Assembly: GCA_964501365.1 (NCBI GenBank)
Contig: CAZCST010000014.1
Span: 310,001 to 374,000, forward strand
DNA length: 64,000 nt
Direction: 5' to 3'
DNA from: CAZAMB01 sp964501365
GTDB lineage: Bacteria > Planctomycetota > Phycisphaerae > UBA1845
Shown: positions 50,986-59,237 of the stretch, piece by piece
Position numbering within the stretch: the first letter of the stretch is position 1
How the letters are laid out: each line of letters opens with the position of its first letter
Made by a program: the position numbers and the translations under genes
Notes under the pieces: model-generated
Told to the model about the DNA's origin: nothing
Seen by the model: only the letters and a program-made list of their open reading frames with translations
Databases searched by the model: none

Positions 50986-51648
50986 ATGGTCCGCCGCGAA
51001 GAACAGATTCGAAAACGTGCGGAAGAATCTGTTGGGGAGCGGATTCGCCGACGCCGCAAAGAGCTAAACCTGACACAAATCGATCTGGCCCAATCTTCCG
51101 GTGTGAACCAGGGCTATCTCTCCGCAATAGAGCAAGGCAAGGCCAATCCCCGCAAACGCACGATTGACGCACTCGCCGTCGCGCTGGACATGCCCCAGGG
51201 AGTCATCGTCGGCGGCGGACATGCACACGACAACCCGCAGCCCGTGGAATCTCGGGAAGTTCCGTTATTTGGAACGATTCCAGCCGGTGCTCCGGCCGAA
51301 TCGCAAGAGCAGCTCGAAATGTTCCCGGTGCTGCGTCACCAATGGTCGCCCGACGTGTACTGTCTGAGGCTTTCGTTCGACAGCATGGAACCCACCCTCA
51401 AGCCCGGCGACATCGTGCTGGTCCACTACCGGCCCGGCGTCGAGGCCGAGCACGTCCAGGGGCGCATCTGCGCCTGTCTCGTCGATGGCCAGCCCACGTT
51501 GAAACGAGTCACGGTCGAATGGCGAGGTGATGACCGCCTGGTCATTCTTCGAGGTGATAACCCTCGGTCCGCTCCGCTTTTGATCGATTCGACACGGGAT
51601 TTTTCCATCCAGGGAGTCGTAATAGGGCTGGTTTGCCGGGACTTGTAG
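50986..51648 (+). CDS. XRE-HTH plus S24 (LexA/CI-like) repressor
   Basis: A 220-residue regulator with an N-terminal XRE helix-turn-helix (about 15-70, LNLTQIDLAQSSGVNQGYLS) and a C-terminal S24 domain. The self-cleavage site is visible as Ala100-Gly101 in FGTIPAGAP, with Ser133 in FDSMEPT and Lys173 in PTLKRV. So it should be inactivated by RecA-stimulated self-cleavage, as in phage CI or LexA. No prophage genes adjoin, so it may be a chromosomal stress repressor. Its operators are unknown; a weak ATATT/AATAT inverted repeat lies just upstream at 50948-50964. Confidence 0.92.
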   Translation: MVRREEQIRKRAEESVGERIRRRRKELNLTQIDLAQSSGVNQGYLSAIEQGKANPRKRTIDALAVALDMPQGVIVGGGHAHDNPQPVESREVPLFGTIPAGAPAESQEQLEMFPVLRHQWSPDVYCLRLSFDSMEPTLKPGDIVLVHYRPGVEAEHVQGRICACLVDGQPTLKRVTVEWRGDDRLVILRGDNPRSAPLLIDSTRDFSIQGVVIGLVCRDL

Positions 51649-51816
51649 GACGTTTCCGCCCCGCACCATCGCCCCAAATGGCCAATCGTTACATTGTTTC
51701 ACTGCGTGTGATCCTCAGGACATGCCGATAGAAAGTGCGGGACCGGCAGGCAAGCTCCGCGCTTTGTGAAACGAGTGAGCGCTTCACGCCTTCGTTCAAA
51801 ACTGAGGGTGACATCG

Positions 51817-52566
51817 ATGTTGTATGCCGCACTGACTTTCTGGCTTTTGTTGATCGTGTTTGCCGCGTGGGGAGTGCGGAAATTATGGTCGGGCATCATC
51901 CAGCCCAAGGTGTTTAATTCCGTGTTGCTGCCCGGTACGCTGATCGGTCTGCTTGGCCACGTGCTGGGGCTTCTTGTTACCGGCGCGACCATCAGCGAAA
52001 CGACGCTCTTCAAAGATGACGATACCGGCGAACCCGAGACGACGGCAAATCCCAAGCCCAAAATTCCCGTCGTTGGTCACGTCATCATCGGCCTTCTTCC
52101 CTTGCTGGCCTGTGGGGCCGGCGTTTATTTCACAGCCAAGTACCTCGGCGGCACTACCGTAACGACCATCAATGACGACATCGTCGGGCCGAAGCTGCCA
52201 ACTTCCATCGCCGGATTCTGGCAATTGCTCCGCGATCAAATCACCTTGATGGAATCCACCGTGTCGGCCATCACTTCGGCGGACTTCCGAAACTGGAAAA
52301 CTGTCGTTTTCCTGTATTTGCTGGTCTGCCTGGTGGTGCGAATGGCGCCGTTTCCCGGAAACTTGCGGGGCGCGCTGGGCGCGATTGTTCTGCTGGGGAT
52401 CGGCGGCGGAGTCGCATCGTCACTTTTCGATATCGCCGACCCCCGAGTGCAAAGCGGTTGGGCAGTGATCAATCTGACGGTGGCGGTTCTGCTCGTGCTA
52501 CTGTTCGTCAGCCTGCTGATTCGCGGCCTCACCGGATTGATTACCGTAGTGCGCAACGATGGTTAG
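51817..52566 (+). CDS. Polytopic membrane protein, unknown function
   Basis: A protein of about 249 residues with hydrophobic helices near 3-25, 35-60, 85-110, 165-190, 195-215 and 220-240, and a hydrophilic loop (about 65-80, DDDTGEPETTANPKPK). The chosen start ATG 51817 is preceded by GAGGGTGA; a longer frame begins at 51766. No family was recognised. It lies 168 bases after the S24 repressor gene on the same strand and converges on the GNAT gene, so a shared transcript with the repressor is possible but not shown. Confidence 0.7.
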   Translation: MLYAALTFWLLLIVFAAWGVRKLWSGIIQPKVFNSVLLPGTLIGLLGHVLGLLVTGATISETTLFKDDDTGEPETTANPKPKIPVVGHVIIGLLPLLACGAGVYFTAKYLGGTTVTTINDDIVGPKLPTSIAGFWQLLRDQITLMESTVSAITSADFRNWKTVVFLYLLVCLVVRMAPFPGNLRGALGAIVLLGIGGGVASSLFDIADPRVQSGWAVINLTVAVLLVLLFVSLLIRGLTGLITVVRNDG

Positions 52567-52577
52567 GCTGCGCAATC

Positions 52578-53150
52578 TCAGGCATTGAAAAATCCCATGA
52601 AGATTGTGTCGCTATAGCTTCCGTTGGCACGCAATACGTCTTCGCGCAATCGACCCTCGACTTTGAAGCCCAATGACTCGTAAAGCCGAATTGCACGGAT
52701 GTTATCTTCAAACACGCGAAGGGTGAGTTTTCGGAGGCGCTCCGCTTTGCTCCAGACCAGCAGGAATTCCATCATGCGCCGCCCCAAGCCAATTCCCCAG
52801 TTCGCTTTGAAAACGGTGATGCCGATCTCGGCCTGATGAGCCACGCGGCGGAACGGCAATTGGCGGGCGCCGCAAAGCGCCAGCAGGTCTCCGTTTCTCT
52901 CGGCGCACAAGAGTATGCTGTGCGACTGCCGTCCATGATCGCGAATGAATTCACGCTCACGGTCCGGCGTCCAGTCAAACTCGCCGGGCATGTATTTTAG
53001 AAAATCGCTTTCGAGATGCGCCTTGGGAAGCTGGGCGCAAACCAGTTCGGCATCGGTTTCGCACAGACGGCGCAAGATGGCCCGCGAACCATCCTTCAAC
53101 CGAACTTCACGGGGCAAAGCAATGTCGACTGGGTTTGAAGACGAATTCAC
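52578..53150 (-). CDS. GNAT-family N-acetyltransferase
   Basis: A 190-residue acetyltransferase of the GCN5 family. VFKANWGIGLGRRMMEFLL carries the acetyl-CoA loop (Q/RxxGxG/A type) and NIRAIRLYESLGFKVEGRLRE is the typical C-terminal segment, resembling RimJ/RimL or Pat-type proteins. It overlaps the mreC stop by four bases (ATGA), so it is translated together with MreC. The substrate, perhaps a protein N terminus or small amine, is unknown. Confidence 0.9.
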   Translation of the reverse strand: MNSSSNPVDIALPREVRLKDGSRAILRRLCETDAELVCAQLPKAHLESDFLKYMPGEFDWTPDREREFIRDHGRQSHSILLCAERNGDLLALCGARQLPFRRVAHQAEIGITVFKANWGIGLGRRMMEFLLVWSKAERLRKLTLRVFEDNIRAIRLYESLGFKVEGRLREDVLRANGSYSDTIFMGFFNA

Positions 53151-54094
53151 GGCGCTGTTTCCGTTTGTGGATCGAAAACATAGACACGGTCGAGTTCACG
53201 GGAATCGAGCACGGGCTTGACGGCAAGACTGACAAATAATGGATTGTCGCGATCCGGAATAATGGCCGAAACATTTCCGATGGTCAGCGCCGCGGGCAGC
53301 ATTTCATTGGTCGAATCGGAGAGAACCACATCGCCGACCCCGACGCCCGCCGCCTGCACCATTCGTGCTTCCACGTCGCGAATTTCCATCGCAGACCCGC
53401 CGCGACCCACAAGCCAGAAATACCCATCCGCCAAAACGAACCCACGCTGCGAAAAGCGCCCGATCCGCACTTTCATCTGCACGCTGGGGTCGCTGAGCAG
53501 TTTGACGCGGGAAACATAGGGGCTGACTTTCTCAACCCAACCCACGTAGGCCTCCCCCAGCAGGATGGCCATGCCCGTTCGCAGTCCTGTTTCTTCACCG
53601 ACGCTTATGGAAAACGTGTTCGTGAGCACGGGAGCGCCGGACGGCACGCCTTGCAGACTGCCCGTTGTAATCAATTCGGACGAACGCCATGAAAGCAAAT
53701 CCCCTACGACCACGCGGGCTGGAATGAGCCGACCGCGCGAGCCAATCCGCGAGCCGCCTGCGTCCCAATGCCTCGTTGCCGAAAGCTCGGCGACTTCCTG
53801 TTCGAGGTCGTCCACCCTTGTGGCAAGTGCAGCGGCCTGATGAGCCAGCGCCTCGGACTGTCGCTGCGCCGCTTCGTATTCTTCGCGTTTGATTGCAGGG
53901 GGCGGGCCTCCGAATGAATCCGCAATCGTATCTGCGACGGTCGTGGAGGCATCCTGCATCGGGACGATGAGTTGAACCAGTCCGATCAATCCGCCGGTCC
54001 AGCGGCTCGGAAGCAGGAAAAGCAGGATCGAAACCGCCGCCAAAGCGGCGATGATCTTTCGCAGTGATCCCGAAGACGACTTCCGTCGAGCCAT
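53147..54094 (-). CDS. mreC: Rod-shape-determining protein MreC
   Basis: A 315-residue bitopic protein of the elongasome. One N-terminal membrane helix (about 13-35, IIAALAAVSILLFLLPSRW) is followed by a coiled coil (about 70-105, REEYEAAQRQSEALAHQAA) and the double beta-barrel MreC domain (about 120-310), including GLRTGMAILLGEAYVGWVEKVSPYVSRVKLLSDPS. MreC links MreB to the periplasmic peptidoglycan synthases. It is about 2.1 kb from mreB, with two unrelated genes between them. Confidence 0.95.
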   Translation of the reverse strand: MARRKSSSGSLRKIIAALAAVSILLFLLPSRWTGGLIGLVQLIVPMQDASTTVADTIADSFGGPPPAIKREEYEAAQRQSEALAHQAAALATRVDDLEQEVAELSATRHWDAGGSRIGSRGRLIPARVVVGDLLSWRSSELITTGSLQGVPSGAPVLTNTFSISVGEETGLRTGMAILLGEAYVGWVEKVSPYVSRVKLLSDPSVQMKVRIGRFSQRGFVLADGYFWLVGRGGSAMEIRDVEARMVQAAGVGVGDVVLSDSTNEMLPAALTIGNVSAIIPDRDNPLFVSLAVKPVLDSRELDRVYVFDPQTETAP

Positions 54095-54164
54095 AAGGCT
54101 CGATTATCGCAGAGATTGTATTTCTCGAAAGGCGAAAAACCCTCCCTATGTCAATCAGCCGAAA

Positions 54165-55535
54165 TCAGGGCTGGGCGCTGCGGGCAATCTTGTCGAGCGG
54201 CTTGACCAGAAGGCGAATATACATTTTCTCTTCCTCCTGTTCGAATTCCTTGAGCCGCGCCTGGTTCCCTTTTTTTTCGGCCTCCCGCTTATCCGCGCGA
54301 TCTTTTTCGCGGCGAGCATCGCGGATTTCCTTTGCTTTCTTGGTGACTTCGCGAGCCCGCTCAACAGCGGCCTCAGGAAGTTTGTGTTCATCGAGGAATT
54401 TCTTGAGGTAGATATCCCACTCATCCTCGAGCTCGGTCTTCGTTCTTCGAATTGTCCAGGGTTCGTCGTAGTTGCTCTTCCTGTATTCCGCGCGTCGTGT
54501 CTCTGCACCGCGCTGGAGAAATCGTTCATACTCTTCGCGAGACATTTCTCCTTCCCTTGCGATCATTTCAATAATCTGAGGATGCGGGAGAACATTGTAA
54601 ATGTAAACCAGTTCCCAGAATTCACTATCACTTAAGAGGCCGCTACCGCCCCAATATTGCACTCCGCTGCGAGTGAGAAACTGAGTACCATAAAGTGCGC
54701 CCATGTCGCTGGGATCAAAATCAGTAATGTGTTTCGGCTTGTTAAAAGAAGCATTCTTCATCTCGGCAATCTTGTAAGGGGTGGCAGAATCCCCTCGGTA
54801 GAACCGCGACTGTTCTGGCACCCATCGATCGTCCTGCTTTACATATTCCGTTTCCGAGAAGTAAACCAAAACCCCGTCGCGTTCAAGCATCGCCTTTACC
54901 GGCATGCCGCCGACGCGATCGTCGAATTGCCATGTCAAACGGAACCTCCCTCCGCCGTATTCCGCAGTGATGCTGGATCCGCCTAGTACTTTACGTTCGT
55001 CAAAAGCCGCCGAGTCTATTCCATCCGCATACCCATAAGGAATTCGGAATGGTCCCGAATCCAATTCGTTGACCATGCCAGGGCTAAGTCCAATAGCCGT
55101 TGGTCGAAACGGTCGATACGCAGTTGCCACACTCAGCGGCTGCACGTAACCGCTAAGGGGGAACTCGGAGCGCGGAAGGTACCAAAGTTGATCACCGTAA
55201 ATCATCGAACTCCGCGTGCCTGCCGATTTCTCACGCGGAACCTGATACTCTCGCATTTCCTCTTCGGAGTGTCCCTGCGGTTCCTTTGTGTACTGAACCG
55301 CGTGAAAGCCATTTTCGTCTCCAAGGTTCGACTGCCAGATAGAGTCTTCCGAGGTACGAGTTAGAAATCGCTCCACAAGTCCGTTGTTCACACCTTCCGC
55401 CCATGAAAGAGTCCACTCGACCTCACTGGATTTGTCTTTTCCAGCGTCTAATAAGTTTTGCAGCCGGGTGGGATATCTTGTTTCGCCGATTGAGGCACAC
55501 AACAGCACATAAATGGCCGAACAAAGCATTGACAC
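54165..55535 (-). CDS. Hypothetical exported protein between mreB and mreC
   Basis: A 456-residue protein with a short hydrophobic N terminus (MLCSAIYVLLCASIG) that may be a signal peptide. The central part is mixed and aromatic, with GGGRFRLTWQFDD and EYVKQDDRWVPEQSRFYRG, reminiscent of beta-rich folds. The last 130 residues are highly charged helices (KAKEIRDARREKDRADKRE). No domain was recognised. GGGAG precedes the GTG start, which sits 12 bases after the Cys-rich gene, so the pair is co-transcribed. It looks like an accessory insertion in an otherwise conserved locus. Confidence 0.72.
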   Translation of the reverse strand: MSMLCSAIYVLLCASIGETRYPTRLQNLLDAGKDKSSEVEWTLSWAEGVNNGLVERFLTRTSEDSIWQSNLGDENGFHAVQYTKEPQGHSEEEMREYQVPREKSAGTRSSMIYGDQLWYLPRSEFPLSGYVQPLSVATAYRPFRPTAIGLSPGMVNELDSGPFRIPYGYADGIDSAAFDERKVLGGSSITAEYGGGRFRLTWQFDDRVGGMPVKAMLERDGVLVYFSETEYVKQDDRWVPEQSRFYRGDSATPYKIAEMKNASFNKPKHITDFDPSDMGALYGTQFLTRSGVQYWGGSGLLSDSEFWELVYIYNVLPHPQIIEMIAREGEMSREEYERFLQRGAETRRAEYRKSNYDEPWTIRRTKTELEDEWDIYLKKFLDEHKLPEAAVERAREVTKKAKEIRDARREKDRADKREAEKKGNQARLKEFEQEEEKMYIRLLVKPLDKIARSAQP

Positions 55536-55547
55536 GATCCAGACTCC

Positions 55548-56012
55548 CTATTGCAATTGCGAACAGCCTTGGGCATCTCCGAAAACAACTAGGGGATAAG
55601 AAAAAAGGATGGTGTCACCAGGCAGAATAGCACAGGATGTCTCTGAGCAAAGAGTAGCGCCGCCGCATCCGTTAGTTAGACACCAGGGTTCAAGAGTTTC
55701 AGCAACCTTCAGGCACCGGCCTGGCACAGTTGCTTTTGCACGGGGAAACGGAAATGGAGACCGCGCGGTCGAAGCACAATACGTCTCCCCTTCAGGGCAA
55801 CATGGCACCGCCTTGCACCCTCCATTATTGTCGAGGATCGTTCCACACCACGTCCCCGCAGGACACCCATTGGCGGGCGGAGCAGCAGCTACTTCTTCTA
55901 CAAGCGGTAGGATTTCATGGGACTTCGAAAATAGCACGCTGAAGGTTTCGCATGCGAAAACTACCACAACAACAACAAAAAATACTTTTTTCACATTTCG
56001 AATCATTTTCAT
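55548..56012 (-). CDS. Hypothetical exported Cys-rich protein
   Basis: A 154-residue protein with a Lys-rich start and hydrophobic helix (KKVFFVVVVVVFACETFSVLF), so it is exported or membrane anchored. The extracytoplasmic part has a dozen cysteines (GCPAGTWCG, GGCKAVPCCPEGETYC, RCLKV, WCLTNGCGGATLCSETSC and QGC). No family was recognised. GGGAG lies before the ATG. It is followed closely by the 456-residue exported protein and preceded by an AT-rich leader with a ten-base C tract. Its function and substrate are unknown. Confidence 0.72.
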   Translation of the reverse strand: MKMIRNVKKVFFVVVVVVFACETFSVLFSKSHEILPLVEEVAAAPPANGCPAGTWCGTILDNNGGCKAVPCCPEGETYCASTARSPFPFPRAKATVPGRCLKVAETLEPWCLTNGCGGATLCSETSCAILPGDTILFSYPLVVFGDAQGCSQLQ

Positions 56013-56040
56013 TTCCGTCTCCCTATTCCAGTACCATATT

Positions 56041-56081
56041 TTTCAAGTGTTGCAAACAACTTGAAAGTTTACCCCCCCCCC
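56041..56081. promoter_or_regulatory. Ten-C tract and inverted repeat upstream of the Cys-rich gene
   Basis: A run of ten C (56072-56081; G on the coding strand) lies about 60-69 bases before the ATG at 56012, next to an imperfect inverted repeat TTTCAAG...CTTGAAA (56041-56066). The location fits a promoter-region homopolymer that could vary by slippage and change -35/-10 spacing, but no promoter was confirmed. Confidence 0.45.
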
Positions 56082-56180
56082 ACAGTACTTTTGCAAGAGT
56101 TTTCCGATTAAAATTTATATTTTCTTTGTATTTGAAATGCGAAGATTTAGGCTGTAAAAATAGGGGGGATTTGTTTGCGT

Positions 56181-57233
56181 CTAATAATCATCGGCGTCGG
56201 ACTCCATCGTCTGCTTCCAGGTGGAGAGATTCTCGAGATAGACCGCAGTGCCACGGGCAACGCAGCACAGAGGATCATCGACCACCGTCACGGTAAGGCC
56301 GGTGCGCGAGGCAATCACCCGGTCCAGGCCGCGAAGCAGCGCACCGCCGCCTGCAAGGTGAATTCCATTTTCCACGAGATCGGCCGCAAGCTCCGGCTCG
56401 GCGTTTTCCAGCGTCTGCATCACGCACGCGACAATGGCATCGATCGGCTCGCTGAGCGCCTCGCGCACCTCCATGCTCGTGATTTCGCATTCCTTCGGAA
56501 GCCCGCCGACGACATCGCGCCCGCGAACCCGCATGCTCATTTCCTGCTCCAGCGGCATCACCGAATTGAGTTCGATCTTGATCCGCTCCGCCGTCTGCAA
56601 ACCGACCATCAAATCGTGCTTGCGACGCATGTACGAAACGATGGCCGCGTCCATCTCATCGCCGGCCACGCGCAAACTGTTGACCACCGCGATGTCGGCC
56701 AGCGTCATGATGGCGACTTCGGTCGTGCCGCCGCCAATATCCACAATCATCGATGCAGTCGCCTCGCCAATCGGAAGGCCCGCCCCGATCCCCGCCGCCA
56801 TCGGCTCTTCCACGAGATACACGCGACGCGCCCCGGCGCGCTCTGCTGAGTTGTACACCGCCCTCTTTTCGACGGCCGTAATTCCGGAGGGAACGGCAAT
56901 GACGACGCGCGGCTTGATCAGCCGGCTGCGACCATGAACCTTGCGAATGAAATATCCAAGCATGGCCTCGGTGATGTCGAAATCTGCGATGACGCCGTCC
57001 TTGAGCGGACGGATGGCTTGAATCGAGCCCGGCGTGCGCCCCAGCATTTCCTTGGCGACGTGACCCACGGCGTTGCCGTCGCGCAGCACCTGGTTTGTGC
57101 CTTTGCGCACGGCCACCACCGACGGCTCGTTGAGGACAATCCCCTCGCCCTTCAGGCACACGAGCGTATTGCACGTGCCCAGGTCGATGCCCATGTCGGC
57201 GCTGAACATTCCCAGTAGCGAATCGAAAATCAC
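56181..57233 (-). CDS. mreB: Rod-shape-determining protein MreB
   Basis: A 350-residue bacterial actin that polymerises on the inner membrane and directs the elongasome. Phosphate-1 loop ADMGIDLGTCNTLV, phosphate-2 loop IVDIGGGTTEVAIMT and the C-terminal adenine-binding HLAGGGALLRGLDRVI are all present. The start is GTG 57233 because GAGGA lies about six bases upstream; a GTG at 57257 is in frame but less likely. It should act with MreC downstream, although a two-gene cassette separates them. Confidence 0.96.
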   Translation of the reverse strand: MIFDSLLGMFSADMGIDLGTCNTLVCLKGEGIVLNEPSVVAVRKGTNQVLRDGNAVGHVAKEMLGRTPGSIQAIRPLKDGVIADFDITEAMLGYFIRKVHGRSRLIKPRVVIAVPSGITAVEKRAVYNSAERAGARRVYLVEEPMAAGIGAGLPIGEATASMIVDIGGGTTEVAIMTLADIAVVNSLRVAGDEMDAAIVSYMRRKHDLMVGLQTAERIKIELNSVMPLEQEMSMRVRGRDVVGGLPKECEITSMEVREALSEPIDAIVACVMQTLENAEPELAADLVENGIHLAGGGALLRGLDRVIASRTGLTVTVVDDPLCCVARGTAVYLENLSTWKQTMESDADDY

Positions 57234-57553
57234 CGTGATTCCTCGAATTCGAGACACATGCCGCGTCGCAATTCGTTTCCCGCTCCTTTCAAGGGAGGGG
57301 GCAGGGTGAGGGTGAAGTGATACGACTTCAATACATGCGGCAATCGCCGCCTGGAAATTCAGACACCCTGATTACGACTCTGGCTCGCTGCGGCTGGTAT
57401 CCTACCGTTGATCCCTACGGATTGAAAAGCGCAAAATCTGACACTTATAGGGCGTTGTAGCAGAAGCGAGTGGCACGGTCAGGCGCCCTTTTCGAGATTT
57501 GACCCATTGATCGCAAACCTGGGTCGAATCCAATCGGGCAAAACATAGCTCAG
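57234..57553. other. Intergenic stretch upstream of mreB
   Basis: About 320 bases between mreB and the hypothetical gene on the same strand. The promoter of mreB should be near its right-hand part. CTCCTT/AAGGGAG (57283-57297) is a short hairpin next to GGGGGCAGGGTGAGGGTG, which looks like a repeat of the type common in intergenic DNA. No RNA gene was seen. Confidence 0.45.
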
Positions 57554-58183
57554 CTATTGAATTCCACGCAGTTCCTCGGCCTGATGCCGAAGCCGGGCAA
57601 TGATGGAATGCCACGTCTGCACGACATCAGTAAATTCGTATTGGAGGATGTCCGCCAGAAGCACCTCGTCCCCGGCGATCAATGCGTCCTTGACTTGAAG
57701 CAGTACGTCCCGAGGCTTGACCATCGCGTCAATCAGCGGCTCGTCACGAACCGTAAAGGTTTCAGGGTCCACCTGAAGAATGCTGATCGACTTGGCCACC
57801 GAATCGTGGATTTGCTGCCAGACCTGCAGACACTCCACCAGGGATTCGCGGGCCGCTGTGGATTTTCCCTCGGACAGCAGACTGGCCACCCGCAGCGAGG
57901 TCTCTTCCGATGCGTCCAGCGAGGTCGAGGCTTGTGTCATCACGTCGATGACCAAGTCCTCCTTGGTGCTGGTGATGACATCGACGCGGTCAAACTCGGT
58001 GAGCGGCCTTTCCAGCGATTTGACCATCTCCTCGGCCGCGACCGCTTCTCCATCACAAAGGACGCCCGCCACGATCTTGTGCGGAGCCGGAAGCGTGGCC
58101 TGTACGTGACGCAAGGCATCGCCCAGCGTGGCTCCACGAATCCCTCCCTCGTCGATCTGCCTGTCGTCTACAAAGACCTGCAT
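57554..58183 (-). CDS. Conserved-looking hypothetical cytoplasmic protein
   Basis: A protein of about 209 residues. The N-terminal 65 residues (MQVFVDDRQIDEGGIRGATLGDALRHVQATLPAP) resemble a small beta-grasp-like or ubiquitin-like segment, followed by a helical region (about 75-209) ending in LQYEFTDVVQTWHSIIARLRHQAEELRGIQ. No signal peptide, membrane helix or known domain was recognised. ATG 58183 follows GGGAGTG. It stands between mreB and the deacetylase gene on the same strand with gaps of 320 and 98 bases. Confidence 0.72.
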   Translation of the reverse strand: MQVFVDDRQIDEGGIRGATLGDALRHVQATLPAPHKIVAGVLCDGEAVAAEEMVKSLERPLTEFDRVDVITSTKEDLVIDVMTQASTSLDASEETSLRVASLLSEGKSTAARESLVECLQVWQQIHDSVAKSISILQVDPETFTVRDEPLIDAMVKPRDVLLQVKDALIAGDEVLLADILQYEFTDVVQTWHSIIARLRHQAEELRGIQ

Positions 58184-58281
58184 CGTCAATTCACTCCCGA
58201 TGTCGGCGCCCAGATGGGTAGTTTTCCAGGTTCGGATGGCACGATCTGAAAACCTTCAGAGTCATGTCGTGCAAAACAATT

Positions 58282-59052
58282 CTACGTTGCGACTGACGCC
58301 GCGTCAGCAGGCTTAAAAGGCGGCGGAATTCCCCATGGAGAAAACAGGGCCACCATGTCCGTCACGCCCAGCGGCCGAGGCAGTGCGAAGAGTTCGCCAT
58401 ACTTTACCCCCACCGACCCGCCTTCCACGCCCGCCCCGCTGCGAACGTAATGCTCCAGACCCGCGAAGCGCTCCGCATCAAACTGCGATGCATAGCAGCG
58501 AATCGCTTCGATCTTCTTTTCGATCGTATCCGTAATGTCGACCACGAACTGGCTGTGGTAATGCGTGATTTCGGCCGCAATGCGCGTGGGCCGGTAGATC
58601 AGATGGTCGATTCGAAACGGCTCCGTGCCTGCGAAGCGATCGTTCCACTTCGTGAACTGCGAGTAGAACCGCGACGCCTCGGCAATAAGCTGCCCCTGAT
58701 AGTGATCCGGCGAGGCGGAAGGCGTTCGGCCCGCCATCGCAACCATGATTTTCGGCTTGTAACGACGCAGTGCCGTCGCCAGCGCATAACGGGCGGCCGG
58801 TCCGTCCATCAACTCGCGGTTAGTCAGGCCCAGCATTTCTACCACGTGCGCACCGAGTACTTCGCCGGCCGCCTTCATCTCCTTTGCCCGGATTTCCGGC
58901 GTCCCACGCGGAGTCGGCTCACCGTTGGTCAGGTGGAGTAGCCCGACCTTGTACCCCTGGGCTACCAGCTTGGCGACAGTTCCGCCCGATCCGATTTCGA
59001 TGTCGTCCGGATGTGGCGCGGTGAAGATGATGTCCAGTTTCATGTAAGCCAT
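58282..59052 (-). CDS. BshB1-like PIG-L/LmbE deacetylase
   Basis: A zinc-dependent N-acetylglucosamine-type deacetylase of about 256 residues. The zinc motif is TAPHPDDIEIGSGG (His, Asp, Asp), with the later His in SPDHYQ as third ligand. C-terminal SQFVVDITDTIEKKIEAIRCYASQF is close to BshB1, which deacetylates GlcNAc-malate in bacillithiol biosynthesis. Other PIG-L enzymes act on different sugars, so the substrate is inferred. AGGAG lies seven bases before ATG 59052. No bshA or bshC gene adjoins. Confidence 0.86.
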   Translation of the reverse strand: MAYMKLDIIFTAPHPDDIEIGSGGTVAKLVAQGYKVGLLHLTNGEPTPRGTPEIRAKEMKAAGEVLGAHVVEMLGLTNRELMDGPAARYALATALRRYKPKIMVAMAGRTPSASPDHYQGQLIAEASRFYSQFTKWNDRFAGTEPFRIDHLIYRPTRIAAEITHYHSQFVVDITDTIEKKIEAIRCYASQFDAERFAGLEHYVRSGAGVEGGSVGVKYGELFALPRPLGVTDMVALFSPWGIPPPFKPADAASVAT

Positions 59053-59237
59053 GATCAAACTCCTGAATTCGCTGGACTATAACCCCACTCCGTGACTTCT
59101 GTCAGCCCCGCTCACAAGTCCCGTTGGCGAATTGGCTTGCCTTGACATTTTTCACGACGATTGAAGGATGCGACAATCCATTCACTATCTCAAATCAATC
59201 CAAGAGATTACAACAACAATGCACCGGGCTGCCCCCC

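Noticed and set aside
57516..57540. tRNA-like GGGTCGAATCC sequence
   Set aside because: Stem bases do not pair as a T arm and no acceptor or anticodon arms surround it.
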